Source: Pseudomonadota bacterium (GTDB lineage Bacteria > Pseudomonadota > Gammaproteobacteria > Pseudomonadales > Oceanobacteraceae). From it: 12,126 nucleotides of DNA. The notes beneath the pieces were generated by a model. The model was not told the DNA's origin, searched no databases, and worked only from the letters and a program-made list of their open reading frames with translations. Shown here piece by piece: positions 5,668-12,126 of the stretch. Numbering within the stretch: position 1 is the stretch's first letter; each line of letters begins with the position of its first letter. The position numbers were made by a program, and so were the translations under genes. The stretch lies in the NCBI GenBank assembly GCA_023399105.1, contig JAEWQT010000082.1:1-12126 (forward strand), given 5' to 3'.

Positions 5668-8170
5668 CCAGTGCTTGAATAAAGCGCTCCTGCTGCTGCA
5701 GGTCAGCATTGACCTGCAGCCACCGCTGCAGCAATTGTTGCATTTCCTGCCGGGCATCTAAGCCCTTGCCGAGGCCGTCGGCCAGCCGCTGTACCTGCAG
5801 TTCCATGCGGCGCGCTTTGGCGCTGTCGGGGCTGGGCTGGTCGGCCAGAATTTCCATCAGAATGCACAGGTCAGCAGCGGAAGCGCTGCTGTCCGGCTGC
5901 TGCGCGCGGGCTTGTTCAAACCATTCAGCCGCAATGCCCTCCGGCAGTGGCAGGGCGCAGGCTTGCTGCCACTGGGCGTCGTCACCGCGCAGGTGTTGCA
6001 GGCGGGCGAACAGGCCAGCACGGCGTTGTTGCTGTTCCTGCTGCTGCTGTGCCTGTTGTTGCTGCTGACGCTGTTGTTCGCTGTCCTGCAGTTGGCGTAA
6101 TAAACGCTGCTGAGCGGATTTCGGCAGGTTCAGCGCCTGCAGCTGGCGGCGCGCATCGTTGATGGCGTGGCGGGCGGCGTTGGCATCGTCGGGCAGTTCG
6201 GCCAGCAGTACCGCAACCTGTTGTTCGGCCTGTGCCACCACTTCGCTCAGTTCGGCTTTGCGCACTTCGCGCTGTTCGTCCATGCGGGCGAAGACGGCGT
6301 CGCAGTGTTTGCGGAATTGCTGCCACAGTTTCTGGTCCGGCTGACGCGGGGTAACGCCGACGGCCTTCCACAGTGCTTGCAGCTGTTTGACCTGCTCGGC
6401 GGCACCGCGCAGGTCATCGGTATGGGTCAGCTGTTCGGCTTGTTGTACCAGGCCCTGTTTGGCGGCCAGATTGCGGTCGTATTCCTGTTTCAGATGGCCG
6501 TAAATGCGGTCACAAACCGCATTGAAATCGTCCTGCGTGGACTTGTGCAGATGACGCTCCACCGGGCCGTAAGTGCGGAACGCATCGCGGGCGGTATCCA
6601 GGGTTTTCTGCACGGCTTTCCAGTCGGCATTGGCCCAGTCCAGGGCTTGTTCGTAATGGTCCAGCTCCTGAATCAGTTGCTGGCGCAGCTGCACAAAGCG
6701 CTGCCGTTGTTCGGCCTGTTCGGCAAACCAGGCCCGGCAGGGTTCAAAGGCCTGATCGCCGGCTTGCTGGAAGCGCTCCCACAGGTCGTGGTCGGCGGCC
6801 AGTCCGGACAGGGTTTTCCATTCTTCCTGCAGGGTATGAATTTTGTCGGCCAGTAAGTCAGGGGCCAGTTCGGCGCCGATTAAGGCTTCCATGGCTTCCA
6901 GCAGGTTTTCTTTTTTCGGGCGGGTGGCAAAGCCGGCCCAGTCACGCATTTCCTGCAGGCGGGTATTCAGTGCCCGTAAACGACGCTGCAGCGGCGCAGC
7001 ACTTTGGTTATCCAGCTGTTTCAGCTGTTGCTGAATCTGTTGATTCAGTTTGCCGGCGTCTTTCACCTGGCCATTGTTCAGCGCCTGTTCCAGAGCCGTT
7101 AACTGCTCGGTGACCTGCTGCTGACGGGATTTCTGTTGCGCCTGCTGCTGATGCTCCTGCCCGCGTAATTCGTGCATACGCTGCAGCAGTTGCTGATACC
7201 AGCCGGGCTGAGCCACGCCGGCCGGCCAGCTCATGTTTTGTAACCACTGGCTGCCTTGTTGCAGTTGTTGCGCCAGGCTGGCGGCATCACTGTGGCTTTG
7301 GCTTAACCAGGAGCTTAAGTCCACCGCAACGCTCTGATATTGCTGCAGGCTGTTAACAATGCTGCGCAGTTGCTGCAGTTGTTGTTCTACCTGCCGCCCG
7401 GTTTCCAGCTCTGGCTTGTGCTGACGCAGGCTGTTATCCCACTGTTCCTGCAACGACGGCAGTTGGGTTTTTAAGGTCTCAGCATCGGTCTGAGCGGCAT
7501 CCTGCAGCAGCTGGCTGAGTTGCTGCTGAATCTGCTGTTGTTGCTGAGCGGCGGCTTCGCGGGCGGCGGCTTCGGCCTGCCGGCGGGCTTCTTCGTCAGC
7601 GTGTTGTTGCAACAGCGCACTGGCGCTGGCCAGTTCGGCCTGCATCGCGCTGACGGTGGCGGCATCGGCGTCGGCCTGCAGCTCGGGCCATTCTTTCTGC
7701 AGCAGTTGCAGCTTGCCGTTAAATTCCGGGTGGTAGCCAATTTTGTTCAGGTAACGGGCCTGGGCCAGTAACTGTTCAATGCGTTGCTGGCGGGCTTGCT
7801 GTTCCTGTTCGCTGGCGCGCAGGGCAGCCAGGCGTTCTTTGCACAGGCGGAACACGGCTTTGTCTTTGCTTTTGGCCTGTTGCTGCAGCTGTTGCAGTAA
7901 GTCGCGGTCGTGAATACCTTCCGCTGCCGCCAGCCGCACCTGCGCCACACTGTGCTGCATGGCCAGGGGCAGACGCTGTTGTTCGGTGCTCAGACGGGCT
8001 AACCCCTGCAGGGCAACGCTGGCATCGGTAACGGTCAGAAGCCAGTCGGGCAGCTGGGCGGCCGGAATGCTGTCGGGGTTTGCCGGTGCGGCGGCCGGAG
8101 CCGGGGTTTTGTCCTGGCGTGGTTCGTTTTTAGGTTGTTTTGCCCGGAAAATCTTACTGAAAAATGCCAT
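5651..8170 (-). CDS. Large glutamine-rich coiled-coil protein with DUF349 modules
   Basis: 839 residues, no signal peptide or membrane segment, so probably cytoplasmic. Seen: DUF349-type motifs, with the recurring pattern W-x-x-(L/V)-G/S ... LWxxF, at about 451-485 (EWKTLSGLAADHDLWERFQQ), 516-567 (AFRTYGPVERHLHKSTQDDF) and 600-633 (LWKAVGVTPRQPDQKLWQQF). Long helical, Gln- and Ala-rich stretches surround them, including an almost pure Gln run at 697-716. The first 120 residues (LPDWLLTVTDASVALQGLARL and following) look like a helical repeat domain. DUF349 has no established biochemical role that I can state. ATG 8170 (MAFFSKIFRAKQPK) is preferred over the upstream ATG 8329: the extra 53 residues lack family character and lie in the intergenic region. 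It is convergent with the lipoprotein gene across the palindromic gap and divergent from the hydrolase gene. Confidence 0.85.
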   Translation of the reverse strand: MAFFSKIFRAKQPKNEPRQDKTPAPAAAPANPDSIPAAQLPDWLLTVTDASVALQGLARLSTEQQRLPLAMQHSVAQVRLAAAEGIHDRDLLQQLQQQAKSKDKAVFRLCKERLAALRASEQEQQARQQRIEQLLAQARYLNKIGYHPEFNGKLQLLQKEWPELQADADAATVSAMQAELASASALLQQHADEEARRQAEAAAREAAAQQQQQIQQQLSQLLQDAAQTDAETLKTQLPSLQEQWDNSLRQHKPELETGRQVEQQLQQLRSIVNSLQQYQSVAVDLSSWLSQSHSDAASLAQQLQQGSQWLQNMSWPAGVAQPGWYQQLLQRMHELRGQEHQQQAQQKSRQQQVTEQLTALEQALNNGQVKDAGKLNQQIQQQLKQLDNQSAAPLQRRLRALNTRLQEMRDWAGFATRPKKENLLEAMEALIGAELAPDLLADKIHTLQEEWKTLSGLAADHDLWERFQQAGDQAFEPCRAWFAEQAEQRQRFVQLRQQLIQELDHYEQALDWANADWKAVQKTLDTARDAFRTYGPVERHLHKSTQDDFNAVCDRIYGHLKQEYDRNLAAKQGLVQQAEQLTHTDDLRGAAEQVKQLQALWKAVGVTPRQPDQKLWQQFRKHCDAVFARMDEQREVRKAELSEVVAQAEQQVAVLLAELPDDANAARHAINDARRQLQALNLPKSAQQRLLRQLQDSEQQRQQQQQAQQQQEQQQRRAGLFARLQHLRGDDAQWQQACALPLPEGIAAEWFEQARAQQPDSSASAADLCILMEILADQPSPDSAKARRMELQVQRLADGLGKGLDARQEMQQLLQRWLQVNADLQQQERFIQALEKLSA

Positions 8171-8368
8171 GGTATCCGTCCAGCGATGGGAGAAAAAACG
8201 CGCCCCATTGTACCCACCAGCCCCGAATAAGGAAGGGGCAGGCCAATGACGGCGCAGGGCAGACGAATCCGCCGGGCTTATGGTAAAGTCTGGCGCAATT
8301 CTGCTGCGCAACGGTGGGCGGCGGGACACAACAATAAAAAAATACTCACCATAATCGCGGGGATCTGT

Positions 8369-9334
8369 ATGAACATTTTCCGACTCGGGCTGTTGTTCAG
8401 CCTTATCTGGCTGACCGGTTGCGCCTCCATGGGCATTGGTTCACGGTCCATGGATGAACTGACGCAGCAGTACACCAATCAGCAGTCACGTTTTGTGAAT
8501 ATTGACGGCCTCAATATTCATTACCAGGATGAAGGCCAGGGGCCGGTGCTGGTATTGCTGCACGGTGTGGCTTCTTCATTACACACCTGGGATGGCTGGG
8601 TAGAACAGCTGCAGCCGCACTACCGTATTATCCGGCTGGATTTACCCGGCCATGGGTTAACCGGGCCGGATGTAACACGCAAACGTTACGACATCGGTTA
8701 CATGGTGGACACGCTGGATACCTTTTTAACCCGGCTGAATATTGAAAAAGCCCATCTGGCGGGTAATTCGCTGGGCGGTTATATCAGCTGGAAATATGCG
8801 GTACAGCATCCGCAACGGGTCGACAAGCTGATTCTGGTCGATGCCGCCGGTTACCCGCAGGACATGCCCTTTATTATGAATCTGGCGTCCTTACCGGTAA
8901 TTGGTGAAATGAGCCAGCTGATGATGCCGCGCTTTATGGTCGGTAATAATATTAAAGCGGCCTATGGCGACCGCGATAAAGTGAGCAGCCAGCTTGTGCG
9001 CCGTTACCACGATCTGACCTTGCGCAAAGGCAACCGTAAGGCACTGGTGCAGGTGTTCCGCACCATGAAAGAACAAAGCCGCAACCCGCAGCTGGGGGAT
9101 GAGGTAAAACAGATTAAAGCCCCGACCCTGCTGATGTGGGGTGAAGATGATGACTGGGTGCCGCTGGATGTACTGGCACAGTTCCGCCGCGATTTACCGG
9201 TGGCCAGTGTGGTGACGTACGAAGGGGTTGGGCATTTGCCGATGGAAGAGCTGCCGGTACAGAGTGCCCGCGATGCACATATTTTTCTGCAGACCGGCCA
9301 GTTCTTTTCCATGCCGGTGAGTATGGGTAATTAA
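8369..9334 (+). CDS. Alpha/beta-hydrolase lipoprotein
   Basis: 321 residues with a lipoprotein signal: MNIFRLGLLFSLIWLTGC, Cys18 lipidated, Ala at +2, so probably outer-membrane anchored on the periplasmic side. Seen: alpha/beta-hydrolase core with oxyanion motif LLHG (63-66), DLPGHG (91-96), nucleophile elbow GNSLGG with Ser134, acid WGEDDDWVP with Asp261 probably the triad acid, and VGHLPMEE with His289. The triad is intact, so it should be an active esterase, lipase or related hydrolase; the substrate cannot be told from sequence. ATG 8369 follows GGGGA by 7 bases and gives the complete lipobox; the upstream extension of the open frame has no signal-peptide character. A 198-bp gap separates it from the divergent DUF349 gene, and sbcB follows after 38 bp, probably in the same transcript. 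Confidence 0.88.
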   Translation: MNIFRLGLLFSLIWLTGCASMGIGSRSMDELTQQYTNQQSRFVNIDGLNIHYQDEGQGPVLVLLHGVASSLHTWDGWVEQLQPHYRIIRLDLPGHGLTGPDVTRKRYDIGYMVDTLDTFLTRLNIEKAHLAGNSLGGYISWKYAVQHPQRVDKLILVDAAGYPQDMPFIMNLASLPVIGEMSQLMMPRFMVGNNIKAAYGDRDKVSSQLVRRYHDLTLRKGNRKALVQVFRTMKEQSRNPQLGDEVKQIKAPTLLMWGEDDDWVPLDVLAQFRRDLPVASVVTYEGVGHLPMEELPVQSARDAHIFLQTGQFFSMPVSMGN

Positions 9335-9372
9335 TAAAGCCTCTGCATGGGCGGGGGCCTGAGGAACAGCGT

Positions 9373-10815
9373 TTGAACAGTATTGTCTGGTACGACTACG
9401 AAACCTTTGGTGCTCAACCCGCCTGGGATCGCCCGGCGCAGTTCGCGGCGATCCGCACCGATGAACAGCTGAACGAAATTGAAGAACCGGTCGAGATCTT
9501 CTGCCGTCAGGCGGACGATTATTTGCCGCATCCGCAGGCGGTGCTGATTACCGGCATCGTGCCGCAGGACTGCCAGAGCAAGGGCGTGAACGAACACGAA
9601 TTTATGCGTCGCATTAATGAGGTGTTCAGCGTGCCCGGCACCTGCAGCGCCGGCTATAACAGCATCCGCTTTGATGATGAATTTACCCGCTATGGCCTGT
9701 ACCGCAATTTCCTTGACCCTTATGCGCGCGAGTGGCAGGGCGGTAATTCGCGCTGGGATCTGCTCGATGTGGCCCGCTGCGCCTATGCGTTGCGCCCGGA
9801 CGGTATTGAATGGCCGCGCAATGAGCAGGGCCGTATCAGCTTTAAGCTGGAATTATTAACCGCCGCCAACGGCCTCGACCATGGCAAGGCCCACGACGCG
9901 GTGTCCGACGTGCGGGCCACCATTGCCCTGGCGCGGCTGCTGCGCGACCGCCAACCCAAACTGTTTCAGTATTTATATGGCCTGCGCCGTAAAGAGGCCG
10001 TAGCGGACCTGATTGATGTGAATAACCACAAACCACTGGTGCATATTTCCGGTATGTACCCGGTGGAGCAGGGCTGTATGACCGTGGTGGTACCACTGTG
10101 CTGGCACCCCAGTAATAAAAATTCGGTGATTGTGTGGGATTTGCAGCACGATCCGGCGCAGCTGGTGGGGTTAAGCGCCGAGCAGATTCAGCAACGGTTG
10201 TTTGTGAAAAATGCCGATCTGACCGAAGGCCAGAGCCGCTTACCGCTGAAAGAAATTCATATTAATAAATCGCCGGTGCTGGCACCGGCCAAAACCTTAA
10301 CCCCGGAGCAGGCCGAACGCTGGGCCATCAGCGGTGAGGTATTGCGCCAGCATTTAGCCAGCCTGAAAAACGGCCCGGATTTAACCGCTGTGTTGCAGCA
10401 GGTATTTTCCGGCCGGGAGTTTGCCCCGGCCACCGATGTCGACGTGCAGCTGTACGATGGGTTTTTCCCGCCTGCCGATAAACAAGCCATGCAGGCGGTG
10501 CATCAGCTGTCGCCCTGGGATCTGGCCGACTGGCCGGCGCCCTTTAAAGACAAGCGGGGAGAGGAAATGCTGTTCCGCTTCCGCGCCCGCAATTACCCCG
10601 ATACCCTCAACGAAACCGAGCGTGAACGTTGGGAACAACACCGGGTTGCCCGGCTGCTGCACAATAACCCCGACTCGCCGCTGCTGAACTTTGAACGCTT
10701 TGCTCACGAGCTGCAGCAGGCCGCCCAGCAGGTAATGGATGACCCGGTTAAACTGCAATGGGTGCAGGATTTACAACTGTACGCAGAATCGATTTATCCC
10801 TTTGAGGCCTTTTAA
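9373..10815 (+). CDS. sbcB: Exodeoxyribonuclease I
   Basis: 480 residues, the usual length. Exonuclease I degrades single-stranded DNA 3' to 5' in recombination and mismatch repair and binds SSB. Seen: DEDDh exonuclease residues Asp8 and Glu10 in YDYETFG, Asp101 in RFDDEFTR, His174 and Asp179 in AHDAVSD; each is offset by exactly 7 from the E. coli catalytic residues Asp15, Glu17, Asp108, His181 and Asp186 as I recall them. Further matches include DRPAQFAAIRTD (19-30), NSRWDLLDV (125-133) and KPLVHISGM. The C-terminal part aligns with the SH3-like and helical domains. The start is TTG at 9373, preceded by GAGGA at 7-8 bases; an ATG start would lose the active-site Asp8. It lies 38 bp after the hydrolase gene. 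Confidence 0.97.
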   Translation: MNSIVWYDYETFGAQPAWDRPAQFAAIRTDEQLNEIEEPVEIFCRQADDYLPHPQAVLITGIVPQDCQSKGVNEHEFMRRINEVFSVPGTCSAGYNSIRFDDEFTRYGLYRNFLDPYAREWQGGNSRWDLLDVARCAYALRPDGIEWPRNEQGRISFKLELLTAANGLDHGKAHDAVSDVRATIALARLLRDRQPKLFQYLYGLRRKEAVADLIDVNNHKPLVHISGMYPVEQGCMTVVVPLCWHPSNKNSVIVWDLQHDPAQLVGLSAEQIQQRLFVKNADLTEGQSRLPLKEIHINKSPVLAPAKTLTPEQAERWAISGEVLRQHLASLKNGPDLTAVLQQVFSGREFAPATDVDVQLYDGFFPPADKQAMQAVHQLSPWDLADWPAPFKDKRGEEMLFRFRARNYPDTLNETERERWEQHRVARLLHNNPDSPLLNFERFAHELQQAAQQVMDDPVKLQWVQDLQLYAESIYPFEAF

Positions 10816-10831
10816 GGCCTTTAAAGGCCTC
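10804..10831 (+). terminator. AGGCCT-based hairpin overlapping the sbcB stop
   Basis: GAGGCCTTT (10804-10812) and AAAGGCCTC (10823-10831) are perfect inverted copies around the stop codon, with a third AGGCCT in the loop; CTTTACGG follows. AGGCCT recurs at 10805, 10815 and 10825, exactly 10 bases apart, and again at 10847. It could end the hydrolase-sbcB transcript, but the T-run is short. Confidence 0.45.
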
Positions 10832-10868
10832 TTTACGGTCAGGTTTAGGCCTTTTCTAAGCCGTCTTA

Positions 10869-10906
10869 CCTACAACCTTAGTGGAGTTTTAAGACTAAGG
10901 TGTAGG
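10869..10906 (+). promoter_or_regulatory. Long hairpin in the permease leader
   Basis: CCTACA-A-CCTTAGT pairs with ACTAAGG-TGTAGG to give a 13-bp stem with one bulged A and an 11-base loop, about 80 bases before the permease start. GTCTTA (10863-10868) could instead pair with TAAGAC (10890-10895), which would disrupt the main stem. It could be a terminator for sbcB or a structured leader; I recognise no known riboswitch class. A pyrimidine-rich stretch follows (10908-10957). Confidence 0.45.
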
Positions 10907-10984
10907 GTTCTTTGCTCGCTTCATTCCTTGCTCTTCTTTACTGTTCTCGGCTTCTGAAAATAACTCACAACAGGAAGCATATTC

Positions 10985-12126
10985 ATGGCTATTGAACGTG
11001 AATACGGTGCCGAACAGCCTTACTGGCCGGCTGGTCCCTTCAAGATCCGTTTGCCCTTTATCCACTACCGCTGGGAATGGCCGGAAGCCATGCAGGCGAT
11101 GGTTATGTTCGTGGTCAGCCTGGCCATGATTCCATTGCTGGAAAAATACCTGGGTATGCCTTACGAAGCCGCACTGGCCTTCACCTTTATTGCTGGTATC
11201 GGTTACCTGTTGCCGGCGTTGCTGGGTGTACCGCTGGTGCCGGGCTGGATTACGCCGGCGATTCCGGTCGTTATTCTGTTCCTCAGTGCCTTTGAACCGG
11301 GTCCTGAAGCCATCAAAGCCATGTTTGCCCTGCAAATTCTGGTTACCCTGATCTTCCTGATTCTCGGCCTGACTGGCTGGGGTGCCAAGCTGGTTAAGGT
11401 AATTCCGAACTCACTGAAGGCCGGTATTATTATCGGTGCCGGTATCGCTGCCATGATGGGCGAGCTGAAAGCCGGTGGTCGTGTGGATAACACCCCGATC
11501 TCATTGATCGTCGGCTCCGTATTATCTGCCTACATTCTGTTCTCCATGTCGTTTAAAAACATTCTGGAGCAGTCTGCTATCGCCCGTAAAATCGCCAACT
11601 TCGGTATGGTTCCGGGCATGATTCTGGCCATGATCGTGGGTTGGAGCGTGGGTGAATACCCGCTGCCGGATATCCAGTGGGGCATTACCCAGCCGGATTT
11701 CGGCCTGATGGCGCAATACCTGGTATTTAACCTGGGTTTCCCGGGCTGGGATGTATTCCTGCTGGCGATTCCGACCGCCCTGATCGCTTATGTTATAGCC
11801 TTTGGTGACATCATTGTGGGCTTCACCCTGTGTGAGCGTGTTGACCAGGTGCGTAAAGACGAAGTGATTGAAACCAACGTTAACCGCGTACACACCGTGA
11901 CTGCGATCCGTAACGCCATCCATGCTTTCTTTGCGCCGTGGCCGGGTCTTGCCGGCCCGCTGTGGACTGCGGCGCACGCGACGGTGGCTGAGCGTTATGC
12001 CATGGGCCGTAAAGCCATGGACTCTATCTACAGTGGTGGTGGTACTTTCTGGATTATGGGTATGATTGCGGTCTTTATTCTGCCGCTGGTCAGCATCTTC
12101 AAACCGGTACTGCCGATTGCCCTGTC
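10985..12126 (+). CDS. NCS2-like multi-pass membrane permease (3' end outside window)
   Basis: 380 residues are visible with no stop, so the gene continues past the right edge. Seen: a short cytoplasmic N-terminus (to FKIRLPFIHYRWEW), then about ten hydrophobic segments near 35-52, 62-80, 88-101, 112-131, 145-158, 173-189, 207-221, 257-279, 312-330 and 354-371. VIPNSLKAGIIIGAGIAAMM (139-158) and AFGDIIVGFTL (272-282) resemble the xanthine/uracil permease (NCS2) fold, and the sequence also recalls uncharacterised gammaproteobacterial DUF3360-type proteins. The hydrophilic ETNVNRVHTVTAIRN (296-310) would be a cytoplasmic loop. The substrate is not assignable; a nucleobase is only a guess. ATG 10985 follows AGGA by 9 bases. 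The 169-bp leader suggests its own transcription or leader control, separate from sbcB. Confidence 0.75.
   Translation, partial: MAIEREYGAEQPYWPAGPFKIRLPFIHYRWEWPEAMQAMVMFVVSLAMIPLLEKYLGMPYEAALAFTFIAGIGYLLPALLGVPLVPGWITPAIPVVILFLSAFEPGPEAIKAMFALQILVTLIFLILGLTGWGAKLVKVIPNSLKAGIIIGAGIAAMMGELKAGGRVDNTPISLIVGSVLSAYILFSMSFKNILEQSAIARKIANFGMVPGMILAMIVGWSVGEYPLPDIQWGITQPDFGLMAQYLVFNLGFPGWDVFLLAIPTALIAYVIAFGDIIVGFTLCERVDQVRKDEVIETNVNRVHTVTAIRNAIHAFFAPWPGLAGPLWTAAHATVAERYAMGRKAMDSIYSGGGTFWIMGMIAVFILPLVSIFKPVLPIAL

Noticed and set aside
8171..8368. Promoters in the DUF349-hydrolase divergent gap
   Set aside because: CATAAT at 8350-8355 and TATGG at 8279 look like -10 boxes, but neither has a recognisable -35 at proper spacing.
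10856..10984. PreQ1 or purine riboswitch before the permease
   Set aside because: ACTAAGG resembles part of the PreQ1-I tail, but the required upstream core is missing, and no conserved purine-riboswitch core was recognised.

Overview
The window looks like chromosomal DNA of a GC-rich gammaproteobacterium. YaaA and exonuclease I align closely to their Escherichia coli counterparts from memory, the two lipoproteins have standard lipoboxes, and one non-coding repeat resembles the GTGG/GTAG-type REP sequences of Pseudomonas. A member of the Oceanospirillales or Pseudomonadales would fit, but the sequence does not fix the genus.

Layout. Positions 29-2556 (minus strand) hold two tightly coupled acyl-CoA dehydrogenase genes. 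Their conserved motifs are complementary: each protein has what the other lacks, which suggests one heteromeric enzyme with a shared active site. Positions 2654-3352 (minus) encode a CbiZ-type adenosylcobinamide amidohydrolase. Only 36 bp away and divergent is yaaA (3389-4177, plus), a peroxide-stress protein, which overlaps by 8 bp a YajG-family lipoprotein gene (4170-4748).

Positions 4749-5650, between the convergent YajG-family and DUF349 genes, have no convincing gene. This stretch is packed with small hairpins, many with the loop TGC (GCA in reverse orientation), one REP-like unit, and a pair of 83-bp inverted arms (4906-4988 and 5364-5446) that match at 74 of 83 positions. Every difference between the arms falls in a loop, in a linker, or as one compensatory base-pair change in a hairpin stem. 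This is the most unusual part of the window.

Positions 5651-8170 (minus) encode a large glutamine-rich coiled-coil protein with DUF349 modules. Divergent from it are an alpha/beta-hydrolase lipoprotein (8369-9334) and sbcB, exonuclease I (9373-10815, TTG start), probably co-transcribed. After a leader of about 170 bp with AGGCCT repeats and a long hairpin, an NCS2-like membrane permease starts at 10985 and runs off the right edge.

Apart from the acyl-CoA dehydrogenase pair, the genes look like ordinary housekeeping genes without an obvious common pathway. The best leads are the split-site dehydrogenase pair and the palindromic non-coding element.
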